Shown here: one piece after another, positions 1 to 11,590 of the stretch
How the letters are laid out: every line of letters starts with the position of its first letter
Numbering within the stretch: position 1 is the first letter of the stretch
NCBI RefSeq assembly: GCF_030272615.1
Contig: NC_081411.1
Coordinates: 187,495,449-187,559,448, forward strand
Origin: Cryptomeria japonica
Taxonomy: Eukaryota; Streptophyta; Pinopsida; Cupressales; Cupressaceae
DNA length: 64,000 nt
Direction: 5' to 3'
Made by a program: the position numbers and the translations under genes
Notes under the pieces: generated by a model
Told to the model about the DNA's origin: nothing
Databases searched by the model: none
The model's input: only the letters and a program-made list of their open reading frames with translations

Positions 1-334
1 AACCATGGGCTAAAACCACCCAATAAAGTAGACTCAACCTTATCTCCAATCTAGATGCCCTATGACGTGTCAAAACACATATCAACACACGTTCCTCCCT
101 TTTATAGCTCATTTATGTGTCCAATGCATTTTATATTTCCTATTTCAAGAGTCCAAACTTCTGGAGGCCATAACTTGTAAATCAGGTGTCCGATTAACGA
201 ATTGTTTGAAGCGTTGAAAGCTTGTGAAGTGCTCTATCACCTCGTGACATGTTATGTTAGTTACGCCCACTTTTTAGGGCATTTTAGATGGTTTAAAGCC
301 TTCAATTAAATTAAAACCTTTCATTGCACCTACC
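1..334 (-). repeat. 3' LTR of outer Copia element, first segment
   Basis: This segment aligns with 11968-12295 of the 5' LTR, starting at the shared AACCAT-GGCTAAAACC stretch. It stops at CTACC (330-334), where the nested element is inserted. About 377 bp of this LTR lie left of the window. Nothing in it is coding. Confidence 0.88.
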
Positions 335-1501
335 TATAAAGTGGAAAATTGGATCCTAGTGACTCCCCACCTAGGAGAGAGAAAGGAAGCCACTAGGATG
401 ATTTTCAATTGGGAGGAACTCTACATTCAAAAGAGGGGCTTGAATCCACTAGATCCAAATCCGAGGGAAACAAGGATGTGAATTCCAAATGGATTGCAAG
501 GGTTGAAGTGTGATTTACCCTCTTTTGTAAAAGAGAAAGTTGACTTGATTATGCAGAAAAGAGAGAGGAAATGAGTGAAATGAGGAGCTACCAGTTCGGG
601 ATCGCGCTATAACTTCAGATCTGAGCTAGTTAGATTGATATGGATCTGCCCTACAAATTTGGAGAAAAGTTGTCGGGACTGTGGCAGGAATGTACATGGT
701 CCTCCACAAAATTCGTGAAGCGAAAAGGGTTCTCCTGTCTTTGCAAATGAAGCCCAAACCTGCAATTAAAGTTGCACACCTGCAACCTACACATAGAAAA
801 GAGAGGGAAAATGGTTGTGGATAGGCATTTGCCTCAGTCAAACCCCGGTTGAGGAATCAACCTTGAAAGAAAGTAATTGTGAATGCTTGAATGTAAACCT
901 TGTAGATGATGATTGCTTTGCTTCTTCAATGTAACCTTCTGAATGTATACCTTGTAGATCTGCAACTTGTTGATGATGATTGCTTTGCTTCTTGAATGTA
1001 ACCACAAATGTTGTATGAAATGGCATGTAACATGACAAAACCCTATAACACACACATGCTTGCAAATGAATGTTGTAATGTTGCTCCAATGGATGAATGA
1101 AGAAGACTTGAATGCTTGATGATGACCTTGAAATCCCATATCTTATCCTTATGCCTCTCATCCCCCTAAATGAGGAAATTGACTCCCCTTTTATATATGC
1201 CTCAAGGATTAATTTTCAACCATTGAAGGCCAACAAAGAGAAATTACAAATCCCGAAGGAAAATTATGCATAGGAGACCGGGCAGACCTAACTTAGGGCC
1301 ACCCTAAGGGGTGGGGACAGGGGCGCCATGCCCCTGTCCTGCCCTATTTTGGGGCCCGGACAGGGTCTAGAGTTTAGACAAGGAGGGTTCAAGGATGAAA
1401 AATGCAAAAAAGGGGTCTTGATTAGGAAGGAAGATGTCGTCGCCGAGTGAGGACCTAAAATGTGGTTAAAATTGCAGGGGTCGCAATTTTATGACACTAC
1501 A
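335..1501 (-). repeat. 3' LTR of nested gag-only element
   Basis: On the minus strand it starts TGTAGTGTCATAAAATTGCG and ends at CTTTATA, where the second LTR has the expected CTTTACA. It is about 30 bp longer than its partner, mainly because of an extra copy of a TGCTTTGCTTCTTGAATGTA-type segment at 910-1000. A perfect 10-bp GC hairpin lies at 1315-1339. Short reading frames on the minus strand here are LTR sequence, not genes. Confidence 0.88.
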
Positions 1502-1516
1502 TTTAGCCCCCACTTT
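1502..1516 (-). promoter_or_regulatory. Polypurine tract of nested element
   Basis: On the minus strand AAAGTGGGGGCTAAA lies directly 5' of the LTR start TGTAG. This is the expected position of the plus-strand primer for reverse transcription, and it fixes the element's orientation. Confidence 0.75.
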
Positions 1517-3993
1517 AGCAGGAGTATGGCCTACGCCAATATTGTCGATAAAGTAGAAGAAAAGGAAAGATGAAGATGAGGGACGTGGAGCAATACCACA
1601 AGGAGTATAAGACACCACTAATATTGAGGAGCAAAAAGCCCCCAATCTTAGGGTCTCAACTCACGCCAACATACACAAGAGAACACAAAAAGGCACAAGA
1701 CACATGAAAACAAAGACAAAGCACAAAAGACACACGACAAGAACAAGACACAAAACTAACTAGCTGAAGAGACCTCAATACTCAGATGTCTCAACAACTA
1801 ATCAGGACACAAAGACGAATGCCATCACATAAACACAAGCAATCACATAAAGAGCAAAGATGACATCACCCATGAACCATCAATAGTAAAACTATGAGTT
1901 CATGAGAGGAAGAAGAGAGAGAACATGAATACACACCTTGGTGATCCATGAGAAGAAAAGCGAAGAAGAAAGAAACCATAGACATCTCGCCCCTAAAACT
2001 AGGTGATCCATGGAGAGAAGGACATGGAAAATCTCGCCCCTAGAGCCTGTCTAGGTGATCCATGTAAAGGGAGAGAGTGAGAACAACGTTAGTTCCAATC
2101 AACCTCATGCACATGTGTGCAAGTGAGGTTCAAAGCGCCTCATAGGAGTCTATGCCCGAGTATGCTACAACCTATATAGAATGTATAGTACAAATGTCAA
2201 GAAAGGTGTGACATCCCGCTCTAAGAGTTAGTGCTTTGGTTCCAATAATAATCACCCCACATAAAAGAAAAGTGGTGTCATCTCGCTCTAAGAGTCTATG
2301 CTTTGGTTCTGAGAATGACCCATTGTACAAGAAAAGAAGAAGTGAAGACATCTCGCTCTAAGAGTCTATGCTTTGGTTCTAAGAATGACCCATTGTACAA
2401 GAGAAAAGTGACGACATCTTGCTCTAAGAGGCTTCCCTCTGGTTCCAAGAATGTCTCACTGTTCAAGAAAAGTGACGACATCTTGCTCTAAGAGGCTTCC
2501 CTCTGGTTCCAAGAATGTCTCATTGTACAAGAAAAGTGATGACATCTTTCTCTAAGAGGCTTCCCTCTGATTCCAAGAATGTCCCACTGTACAATGCATG
2601 AGAGAAATATAGTACAAAGGAGCAGTGTGGGTGCCCCCCCCCTTAAGATGTCGATGTCAACATAGGGTAATGTTGACATCTTAAGGAAATAAGAACAAGG
2701 ATGCCTACCTCCATCACAAAGAAGATATCTGTTATGCAACAATGTCATAAATCCAAGCAAGAGAGGGATTACTCTTCAAGCAAGGATAAGATAGTTGAAA
2801 GGAGATATCTTGTTGTAAGTGTAAAGGTGATCCTTGGAGGAGAAGAAATCTTTGTTCAAAAGACATCTACCCCCAAGAGGAGTTGTCTTAGACAGATATA
2901 ACATCTTCTAGAACAAGAAAAGGAAAGAACAAGAATGCAATCCTTCCTCCTATTTCTAGGTGAAAGGGATTCTTGATGAGGGATGACTCACTTTTAGCCC
3001 GTAGAGGGATGGTTGAATTTATCATAGATGTACATTACCAAGTGTAAAAGAGGTTGTAGTCAAGAACTAACACCTCTTGTATAAGAGAGAATCATTGAGT
3101 GAACAACAACAATTCCACACAAGGAATGACATCAAGTAATAGAACTCACACCATCCACTTAATAGGGCAAAGTGGATCCCTAGAGAAAGAGAGAGAGAAG
3201 GATCATTGCCCCCCAATCTAAGGGACAATGAGAAGAGCCTACACAATCTACTAGAGAGAGATTAAACATAAGCAAATGTCCAATGAACTTACATGAACAT
3301 ATGCAAGAAAAGACATTAGTAAATGTAAAATACACGTCTCAAGAAGTGGTAATCTTCGAAAGGAAAAAAACATCATATATTCCCCAAGGGGGATTAATCA
3401 TAAAAGAATACCATTGTAAGAAATGATAATCACATATGAAAAATGCAGCCCCTAAAAGAAATAATGATAAGAAAGAAAAGGGAAAGGAGTGAAAATCCTT
3501 GCCCCCCAAGTGAGGAGAACAAGGAGAAACATTACACATTTTCTGATGATGATTATTTTCAAGTGATATGCCATCCTAGTGGAACAAATCCTTTCAAGGA
3601 AGGGATACATACTTCTCAAGAGATCATTCCCTGCTAAGGGACATATCATACTTGCGAATAATCGAAACCATAGAAGAGGTAAGATTTCCAAGAGAATGAA
3701 GGAAAAAGAAGAAGTGCAGTACTCATTAAAGATGCCCCTCTCCAAGCAAAGAGGGAAACCAAAGAACAATTATATGCTCGCATAAGAATAACCCTATGCA
3801 AGAAAAAAGATCTAATAATGAATAATGCACAAAGATAGAGATAAATGTATAGAAAGAAGAAGAAAAATGGACTTCATGTTGCTGCCCCAAAGTATGTTAA
3901 AGTGAAACAATACCACCACTAATGATAAAGAGCTCCTATTAAATGTATTGTTTATGCCATAGGGTGAAGAGTAACATGAAGGGAAAAGAAGTG
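1517..3993 (-). other. Non-coding 3' region of nested element
   Basis: This is AG-rich sequence in plus orientation with many short AAGAAA and CACAAGA runs. It contains no frame resembling a known protein. It holds the 65-bp tandem repeat at 2213-2600. A long non-coding stretch between gag and the 3' LTR, where pol would normally be, is typical of non-autonomous LTR elements. Confidence 0.6.
2213..2600. repeat. Six-copy tandem repeat, unit about 64-70 bp
   Basis: Units begin near 2213, 2279, 2349, 2415, 2479 and 2543. Each begins with CATCTCGCTCTAAGAG or a close variant and contains GGTTC(C/T)AAGAATG and TTGTACAAGAAAAGTG. The last three units share GGCTTCCCTCTG, while the second and third share TCTATGCTTTGG, so units expanded in two subtypes. 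It lies inside the non-coding part of the nested element. Confidence 0.88.
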
Positions 3994-5200
3994 CTAAGGC
4001 ATTATGTTTTTACCGAGAAATACAACTAGATCTTCTGTGAGACAAATTTGTGCAAGATCATATTGCAGTTCAACAAATTTCTCAAATGCATAACATTTTC
4101 CAAGAGAATGTGAATATGAATCATGAAAAATGCAATATTCAATACCTTTCACTTGCTTAAGATTTTTGTTTCTATTTTGAGGAAAGGAAATTTTCTTGTC
4201 ATAATTCAACCTCCAATAGATTCTTGCAGCTAATCTGACAGGATGGTAAATATCGTCTTGCCATGAAGGAGAGGGTTTGTTAGGAGAAGAAGTTTCATTA
4301 TCCACAGTTCTTATTTTGCCACTATCTATGCCATCTTGAATAGATTTTTAAAAATCAGGCAATCATCAGCATTATGGTCATGGGTTTGATGAAATGAACA
4401 AAAAGGACGCTTTGAGGAAGAAGCATTCTTGCGGGCTCTTTTGATTTATTGTTTTTTAAGGTAATCTTGAAAGTTTTGAAGCCTAAGCAACTCGTCCATA
4501 GAAAGAGGGGTACCACTTCCTAGGCCTCATGTAGTAGTTTGTGTAGGAGGGTTTATAGGGACACGAATTCCATGCTCAAATTTCCCAATTCCTTGTCCTT
4601 TAAAACCTTGTTTTGTAATTATATGAAAACCATGACTATAAGCATGTTGCAATTGACTAGGTGGAGGAACACGATCATGAATTTCTTTGAAATCTGATGT
4701 GTAAGGAGGTAGAAAAGGATTTGTAGATGAAGGAGGAGTATCATGTGAAATGGCAATCTCTTTTCCTTTATCAAGCTTATCCTTTTTGGAAGATTGGGGA
4801 AGAACATCTTCATCATCTAAACGCTCATTTTTAGTGATTTATATGCAAGGGGAAAGGTCATGAATAAAATGCATGACATCATCCTCCCTACATAGACTTT
4901 GATGTTGAAGATAGGTCTTAAGAGAATAACAAGGATCTAAAGATGTAAGAATGTTGATGTTCTCATATTGCCCCCCTTGCTCAAGGGTATGTATATGAGG
5001 AGAAGACGAGTCCATATTACTTTCCAATGCTTGCTCTCTTGTAGAAAGATCATTGGGTAAAGCATTAGATCTTATTTCATCTACACAAGATACCCTAGGA
5101 GAGGTACAAAGGTTAGGATCTCTAGGTTTAGTATCTACAAAAGATCTAAGATGATTAACATAGGAAATGCATTTTGTTAACAACATCATCATAATGCAAC
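3994..5200 (-). pseudogene. Gag-like region of nested element with two zinc motifs and a G-patch
   Basis: Read on the minus strand, the frame has a Ser/Pro-rich segment with lysines (4700-5000). A G-patch-like segment follows, GFKGQGIGKFEHGI (about 4570-4620). Next come two zinc-binding motifs of the Cys-x2-His type: CSFHQTHDHNADDC (about 4360-4405) and CIFHDSYSHSLGKC (4100-4140). Such CxFH...H...C motifs are known from gag proteins of some plant LTR elements, and G-patches bind nucleic acid. At least four stops and a frameshift break it, for example after the SPCI and TQTTT segments. No protease DTG/DSG or RT motif follows. The N-terminus is not defined, and the hydrophobic reading beyond 5200 does not look like protein. 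Family placement, probably Ty3-like, is an inference. Confidence 0.6.
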
Positions 5201-6067
5201 ACAGATGATACATGAAAGCTTTGAGATCAAATTGAAAAGAAAATAATTTAATTGGAAATCCTAACAACAAAATATGACCGAGTGTTATGAATGAATAGAA
5301 GCAACAAGAAATGAAAGAAACTCTTATCCGACACATGATTGTAGTAAATATATGCAAAAAGCAATGTAATCACATGCGAAAGAGCAAGTAAATCCAATTG
5401 ATTAATTGCCATTAAAAGCCTCTTAAGTGAAATCCGAATTTGCTGAAAAAATAGATCTAAAATTAGGACCTTTTCTTAAAATTAAATTTAAGATGTGAAT
5501 TTGATGGATTTTGAATTTGTGTTTAACCTTAGAGAGTGTTAAAATTGATAAAGTACGTTGATTTTCTGGATTTGAGCTGAAAAATACAGTCCATTCCGTC
5601 TCCCAAAATTTCAGGAAAAAAGTTGAGGACCGTGGCGGGAGCGCACACGGTCTAACCAACTTCTTTTGAAATTTTCAAGAATGATAGAAATTATGATATT
5701 AATGTGGAATCCAAAAAAACAGCCAATTTGGAGATGTCTAGATCGATCAAACTTGCAGTCAAAGGTTGAAAATAGAAGAATCTTAAAAATTAGGGTTTTA
5801 TGATTTAACCACTGAATTTTCAAAATAAAGAGACAGATTTAAATTGCAATTTTGAAATAGAAATTAGATTTGTAACAAGTAGTTAAAATTTTACACCTCA
5901 CAAGCTTAATTTTCTCAAAATGAAAAATTAGGTTTTTTATGCAATTAATCTCTAAAATTTGCAAATAAATCAAACTGGAAAATGAAAATTTGAAATTCAA
6001 ATTGCAATTAATCAAATCTAAGAATGAGAAATTAGAATTAATGTGTAAGATGTTGGGTTCACCAAAA
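5201..6067 (-). other. AT-rich leader of nested element
   Basis: This is the stretch between the 5' LTR and the gag-like region. It is AT-rich with scattered stops in all frames. Only the primer binding site at its right edge is recognisable. Confidence 0.5.
6052..6064 (-). promoter_or_regulatory. Primer binding site of nested element
   Basis: On the minus strand TGGTGAACCCAAC lies three bases from the LTR end. It would pair with a tRNA ending GGGTTCACCA. It differs from the TGGTATCA-type site used by the Copia elements here. The tRNA was not identified. Confidence 0.65.
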
Positions 6068-7205
6068 TGTAAAGTGGAAAATTGGATCCTAGTGACTCCC
6101 CACTTAGGAGAGAGAAAGGAAGCCACTAGGATGATTTTCACTTGGGAGGAACTTTGCATTCAAAAGAAGGGCTTGAATCCACTAGATCCAAATCCGAGGG
6201 AAACAAGGATGTGAATTCCAAATGGATTGCAAGGGTTGAAGTGTGATTTACCCTCTTTTGTAAATGAGAAAGTTGACTTGTTGACTATGCGGAAAAGAGA
6301 GAGGAAATGAGTGAAATGAGGAGCTACCAATTCGGGATTGCGCTGTAACTTTGGATCTGAGCTAATTAGATTGATACGCTGCCCTACATATTTGGAGAAG
6401 TCGTCGGGACCATGGTGGGAATGTACATGGTCCTCCACAAAATCCGTGAAATGAAAAGAGTTCTTTTGTATCTGCAAATGAAGCACAAACCTGCAACTAC
6501 AGTTGCACACCTGCAACCTACACACATAAAAGAGAGGGAGAATGGTTGTAGATAGGGGTTTGACTCAGTCAAGCCTCAGTTGAAGAATCAACCTTGAAAG
6601 AAAGTAATTGCAAATGCTTGAATGTAAACAATGGAAATGTATACCTTGTAGATCTGCAACTTGTTGATGATGATTACTTTGCGTCTTGAATATAACCACA
6701 AATGTTGTATGAAATGGCATGTAACATGACAAAACTCTAACACACACACACATGCTTGCAAATGAATGTCGTAATGTTGCTCCAATGGATGAATGAAGAA
6801 GACTTGAATGCTTGAATGCTTGATGATGACCTTAAAATCTCATATCTTATCCTTATGCCTCTCATCCCCCTAAATGAGGAAATTGAATCCCCTTTTATAC
6901 ATGCCTCGAGGATTAATTTTCAACCACTGAAGGCTGACAAAGAGGAATTACAAACCCCGAAGGCAAATTATGCATAGGAGACTGGGTAGACCTAACTTAG
7001 GGCCACCCTACGGGGTGGGAACAGGGGCGCCACGCCCCTGTCCTGCCCTATTTTGGGGCCCAGACAGGGTCTAGAGTTTAGACAAGGAGGGTTCAAGGAT
7101 GAAAAATGCAAAAAAGAGGTCTCGGTTAGGAAGGAAGATGTCATCGCCGAGTGAGGACCTAAAATGTAGCTAAAATTGCAGGGGTCGCAATTTTATGACA
7201 CTACA
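6068..7205 (-). repeat. 5' LTR of nested gag-only element
   Basis: This direct repeat of 335-1501 has canonical TG...CA ends (plus strand TGTAAAGTGG to ACACTACA). It is followed by the second CTACC. The GC-rich hairpin seen in the other LTR recurs at 7021-7041 with one base changed in the loop. Confidence 0.88.
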
Positions 7206-7392
7206 CTACCAAAAACAGAAACTTTAATGTCTTCAAAACTAGTTATGATTTTGCAACGAAAATGTACCGACATGCTTATCTAGCCAATCTGAAGCTTTGG
7301 GGAAAATTTTGCGCCATTTCATGCTCAAACAAAAACTTACTATAAATAGTAACCTCATATAAATGCAAGGTTGAGACGCCATTTTTCCAACA
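7206..7392 (-). repeat. 3' LTR of outer Copia element, second segment
   Basis: It resumes at the CTACC duplication and matches 12290-12476. It ends TTTTTCCAACA, and the minus-strand purine tract AAGTGGGAAAA lies just beyond (7393-7403). Together with 1-334 it rebuilds the target LTR across the insertion. Confidence 0.88.
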
Positions 7393-9223
7393 TTTTCCCA
7401 CTTGACGAACACCTTGCAAGAGCAAAGGGAGTATATACACAATACATTAATTGTTAGGGGCCATGAAACCCATAGACTCCGAACACCATCTGAACTTCTC
7501 TATGCTCACAACTTTAGTTAAAGAATCTGCAACATTCATCAAAGCCTCTACCTTAACCAGCTTGACCCTACCATCTTCGACCATATCTCTAACAAAATGA
7601 TACTGAACATCAATGTTTTTGGTCTAGGCATGAAATGTTGGGTTCTTAACTAGGCAGATTGTACTTTGACTGTGATAATAAACTATCATTGCACCTTGTT
7701 TTCTTCTAATATCTGAACACAGTCTCTTAAGACAAATGACTTATTTACAAGCATGCGTAGCTGCTATATACTCTGCTTTCGTAGTGGACAAAACAACCAC
7801 AACCTATTGTTTACTCATCCAACTAATTGCACCACCAAATAAAGTAAACACAAGCACTGGTGGATATTCTACTATCAATATCACCTCCCTAGTCTGAATC
7901 CACATAACCATGAATATCAAGGGAAATCATGTCTCCAACCAAATTACCATGATAACACAAAAAATATTCTGAGGTACCCTTCAAATATCTGAAGGCTACC
8001 AAGATTGGACATATATCTGGAAAGAACTCCCTGCTTGGGCAATGTCTGGTCTAGTACAAACCATAACATACATCAAACTTCCAACTGCACACTAGTAAGG
8101 CACTTTGCTCATGTTTTTCATCTCTGATGGAGATATAGGACAATCTAAAATAGATAATTTTGTTCCAACTGTAAAGGGAACACACAATGGTCTACAATCT
8201 TGCATGTTGAACCTCCGTAAAACTAAATTCACATACTTACTCTGGCCTAGCCATAGCTTTCTATTCACTCTATCTCTTCTAATTGTCATCCCAAGATTAT
8301 GTTTTGCTACACCAAGATCTTTCATTTCAAATTTAGTAGCAAGTTGAGACTTTAGTTTTGAAATCATACCTTTCCCTTTACCAATGAATAACATATCATC
8401 AACATATAATGCAACGTACAGGTAATGATCACTATATGATTTATAATAAACACAGTGTTCTGATTTAGAACGCTCAAATCTAAACCTCAACACATGTATC
8501 AAATTTTTGGTACCACATCCTAGGACTCTATTTGAGGCTATACAAATATTTATTTAATTTACAGACCAAATTACTTTTACCTTTCACCACATAGTGCTCT
8601 AGGTGTGTCATATAAATATCTTCCTCCAAATCACCATGAAGGAAAGCAGTTTTCACATCCATTTGCTCAATCTCTAAATCATAAGCAGCAACAATAGAAA
8701 GCAAAAATCTAATGGATGTCATTTTTGCAACAGGAGAAAATGTCTCATTGTAATCAACACCCTCAACTTGAGAGTAGCCTTTTGCAACCAACGTTGCTTT
8801 ATACTTCTCAATGCCTCCATATGAACCAATCTTTTTCTTGAACACCCATTTACAACCAATAGGTTTCCGTCCTTCAAGCAATGGTACAAAGTCTCACGTA
8901 TCATTCCTTTTCAAAACTGTCATTTCTTCTTCCATAGCAATCTTTCAAGATTTTGCATCATTCACACCTAATGCCTCTTCTACATATCTAGGTTCATCCA
9001 CATTAGTATTCAAAGCAAAAATACATATTTAATCATCAAGTGAATACCTTTCAGATGGTTGTCTATGTCTTATAGACCTTCGAACAAGCTGAGTTGGAGG
9101 TTCTTTCTCCTCTTCTGAAGATTCAAAGCTAGACGAACTCTCCTCAACTTCTTGCCTATCAAGTGGTCTCGATTCAACTTTTTCAAGTGTAGAAGGGAAT
9201 TGAATCACATATTCTTGTTTAGT
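7393..9223 (-). pseudogene. Copia reverse transcriptase and RNase H region (outer element), broken
   Basis: On the minus strand, 8528-8881 gives the RT start ([40 protein letters not shown]). The region 8092-8502 gives the palm with an intact YVDDMLFIGKGK, then KDLG. The rest, 7440-8090, is RNase H with VDSDWGGD. These are the order and motifs of Ty1/Copia pol. Frames shift between 8502 and 8528, and stops occur throughout RNase H. The RT catalytic Asp pair survives although the polyprotein is disrupted. Confidence 0.88.
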
Positions 9224-10365
9224 CTATCCTGACTGCAATGTAATAGAAGGAGACTTAATTTCTCTAGAAATAACACTCCTACTATGTATTACTATTACCT
9301 GTTGTGCAACAGAGTCCCAAAGCTTGTATCCTTTCACACCATAACCATATTCAATGAAGATACATTTCACAGCCTTGTTCTCCAACTTTGTTTGCTTCTC
9401 CTTTGACACATGTGCATATGCCTCGCAAACAAAAACTCTAAGATGTCTCAATGAAGGCTTGTGACCCGACCATGCTTCCATGGGTGTTTTATCAACAAGA
9501 GTTGATATAAGAGACCTGTTAATCATGTAGCAAGTAGTGGCAACAACTTCAACACAAAACTTTTGTTTTAAATCACCACCACTCAGCATACTCCTAGCCT
9601 TCTCCATCAATGTCTTGTTCATTCTTTTTGCAACTTCATTTTGTTATGGAGAATACATAGTTGTCTTTTGTTTATTAATGCCATAGTCTTTACAAAATCT
9701 ATCAAAATCATTAGAGCAAAATTCACTACCACTATCAGTCCTCAAACATTTCATTTTCTTTCTAATCTACAAATCAACCATTGCTTTAAATTCTTTAAAT
9801 CAATTGAAAACTTCATATTTGCTTTTCAGAAAGTATACCCATGTCCTTCTACTAAAATTATCATAAATGAAACATAATATGTGGATTTTCCAATGGAAGG
9901 AAAATCTACAAGACCAAACACATCAAAATGAATAAGACCCAAAACACCACAAGATTTATGAGAACGAGTAAAACTGAATGCAGTTTTGTTTTCCATAAAT
10001 GCAATGCTCACATAAATCAAAGTCAAGACTACAATCATTCAAACCTTCAACAAAAAATTTATTTTTCAAGGTCCTTAGACCTTTTTATCCAATGTGACTG
10101 TCTCTGGTGCCATAACATAAGTCTTCTTTGTAGGTAACTTTGCTTCAGAAGAAAGAGCACCCTTAAGTACCTAAAAGCCATGTCCATCCGTTGAAGGTGA
10201 AACCCTCAAATCTTCCGACAAAGTATCCACGGATTTATTTTTTACATGAGTGCTATTACACTCAATAATGTATGCCTCTAACCTATACAAAATGTCGAAC
10301 ATGACACCTCTAACAATCACCATAGCACCATTAATCATCTTACATCCTGCATCGGAAAAGACTAC
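9224..10365 (-). pseudogene. Copia integrase region (outer element), broken
   Basis: The minus-strand reading includes IHFDVFG near 9950 and LRTDSGSEF near 9745, carrying the first two catalytic Asp residues. The C-terminal part is MNKTLMEKARSML to VKGYKLWD (9224-9622). The conserved P-Q-Q-N box carries a stop at its first Gln (CAA to TAA, near 9640). Order and motifs match the rve-type integrase of Copia elements. Frameshifts separate the pieces. Confidence 0.85.
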
Positions 10366-11439
10366 CTACGCACCCACATCTATTAGTTTGCTCACATCTA
10401 ATAAATTTTGTTTTAATCTAGGGATATGCAGCACACTGCTAATCCTTTTTACTCTACCATCAAAAAACTTGATCCTGACTTTACCATGACCAACAATATC
10501 TAAATGTGAACCATCACCGAAGTACACCTTACCTCCATTAAATTCTTCATATTCAAAAAACCAATCTCTCTTAGAAGTCATATAAAAATATACACCTAAG
10601 TTAATTAACCATGCATCATTACTTGCATGAGTAGTCAAAGCTGCAATGAATGCATCACCATCTTCGTTATCGGACTCAGAATAAAAAAACAAACTTCTTG
10701 TTTTTCTTTTTCTTAAATTCTTCTTTGCAGTCCTTACGGATGTGTCTTGATTTATTGCAATTTTAGTAGATGACTTTGGACTTTCCATGAGATTTCGATC
10801 TCCCTCTAGATTGGACTTATTATGCTTCTCATTCTTCTTCCATTTTTCCTTAGGTCTTCCACAGATAGTAGTAAGGGCTTCCTTCGAACTAATAGATACA
10901 TTCCTCCACTTCTCTTCACCAAGTAGGGCACCCACCACATCTTCAAACTTCAAAACAACAAAAGTACTACTGATAGCCATGACAAGAGAAACCCACGAAT
11001 CAGGCAAAGAACAAAACAAGATCTGACATTTCTCCTCTTCATCCATCTTAACACCAACAAATACTAATTGAGCCACCAACATATTAAATGCTTTCAGGTG
11101 GTTTGTAACTCGTCCACTGTCTTCCATTCTCAAGGAATACAATTTCTTCCTCAAGAAAATCTAATTCAAGAAGGATTTCACTTGATATATTTCACCAAGC
11201 TTAGTCCATAGCTTCTTTGTAGAGTTCTCTCCGTGGACATTAATCAGAACAAAGACTGCCAAGCACGATTTAATTTAACCCTTGGCTTTTCGGCCCATAA
11301 CATCATACTGAGCAGCCACAGTAGGATTTGCAAGTCTTGAGACATTTGCATCATCAACATCCCACAGATCTCAATCTATTAGCAGATTTTCTATTTTCAA
11401 CTTACACATCTTAAAATTACTTCTTGAAAATTTGTCCAT
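10366..11439 (-). pseudogene. Copia gag and protease region (outer element), broken
   Basis: The likely start is the minus-strand ATG at 11439 (MDKFSRSNFKMCKLKIENLL), typical of UBN2-type Copia gag. A stop follows within 25 codons. The long open part (10366-11154) runs from the gag core LRMEDSGRVTNHLKAF to the protease region. A zinc knuckle remnant, NCNKSRHIRKDC, is readable only in another frame near 10720-10755. The protease site reads WLINLGVYFYMT instead of a D-S/T-G motif, so the catalytic Asp is lost. The segment SSVLHIPRLKQNLLDVSKL ends the reading and is typical of the protease-integrase junction. Confidence 0.87.
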
Positions 11440-11576
11440 GTTTGTTCTCACTAACAAACTTGCCAATTGAAAATTCTTGCAACAAGATCAAAAAGTATCT
11501 TTTGCACAAACTCCCACTCAAATCTGGATTAGTTCAAAAAATCCAACAATCCACAACTGAAACAAAAAGTGATCAA

Positions 11577-11588
11577 GTTTTGATACCA
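11577..11588 (-). promoter_or_regulatory. Primer binding site of outer Copia
   Basis: The minus strand reads TGGTATCAAAAC two bases from the LTR end. It is a variant of the TGGTATCAGAGC site, complementary to initiator tRNA-Met, that many plant Copia elements use. Confidence 0.8.
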
Positions 11589-11590
11589 TT

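Larger units (their letters stand above)
335..7205 (-). mobile_element. Nested LTR retrotransposon with gag-like region but no pol (non-autonomous)
   Basis: Two long direct repeats (335-1501 and 6068-7205) bound it, flanked by the perfect 5-bp duplication CTACC (330-334 and 7206-7210). The undisturbed target can be read in the sister LTR at about 12290 (GCACCTACCAAAAACATAAA). Orientation is minus: a purine tract follows the left LTR (minus strand AAAGTGGGGGCTAAA, then TGTAG), and a primer-binding-type TGGTGAACCCAAC lies three bases from the right LTR. The 4.6-kb interior has gag-like zinc motifs and a G-patch but no recognisable protease, RT, RNase H or integrase. It would depend on another element for mobility, as LARD or TR-GAG elements do. 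Confidence 0.85.

Noticed and set aside
626-1161. Minus-strand frames of 71-107 codons, recurring at 6384-6785
   Set aside because: They lie in both LTRs of the nested element and differ between copies. LTR sequence, no domain.
4839-5357. 172-codon minus-strand frame as a membrane protein
   Set aside because: The hydrophobic N-terminal half is AT-rich leader translated by chance. Only the part below about 5200 resembles the gag-like region.
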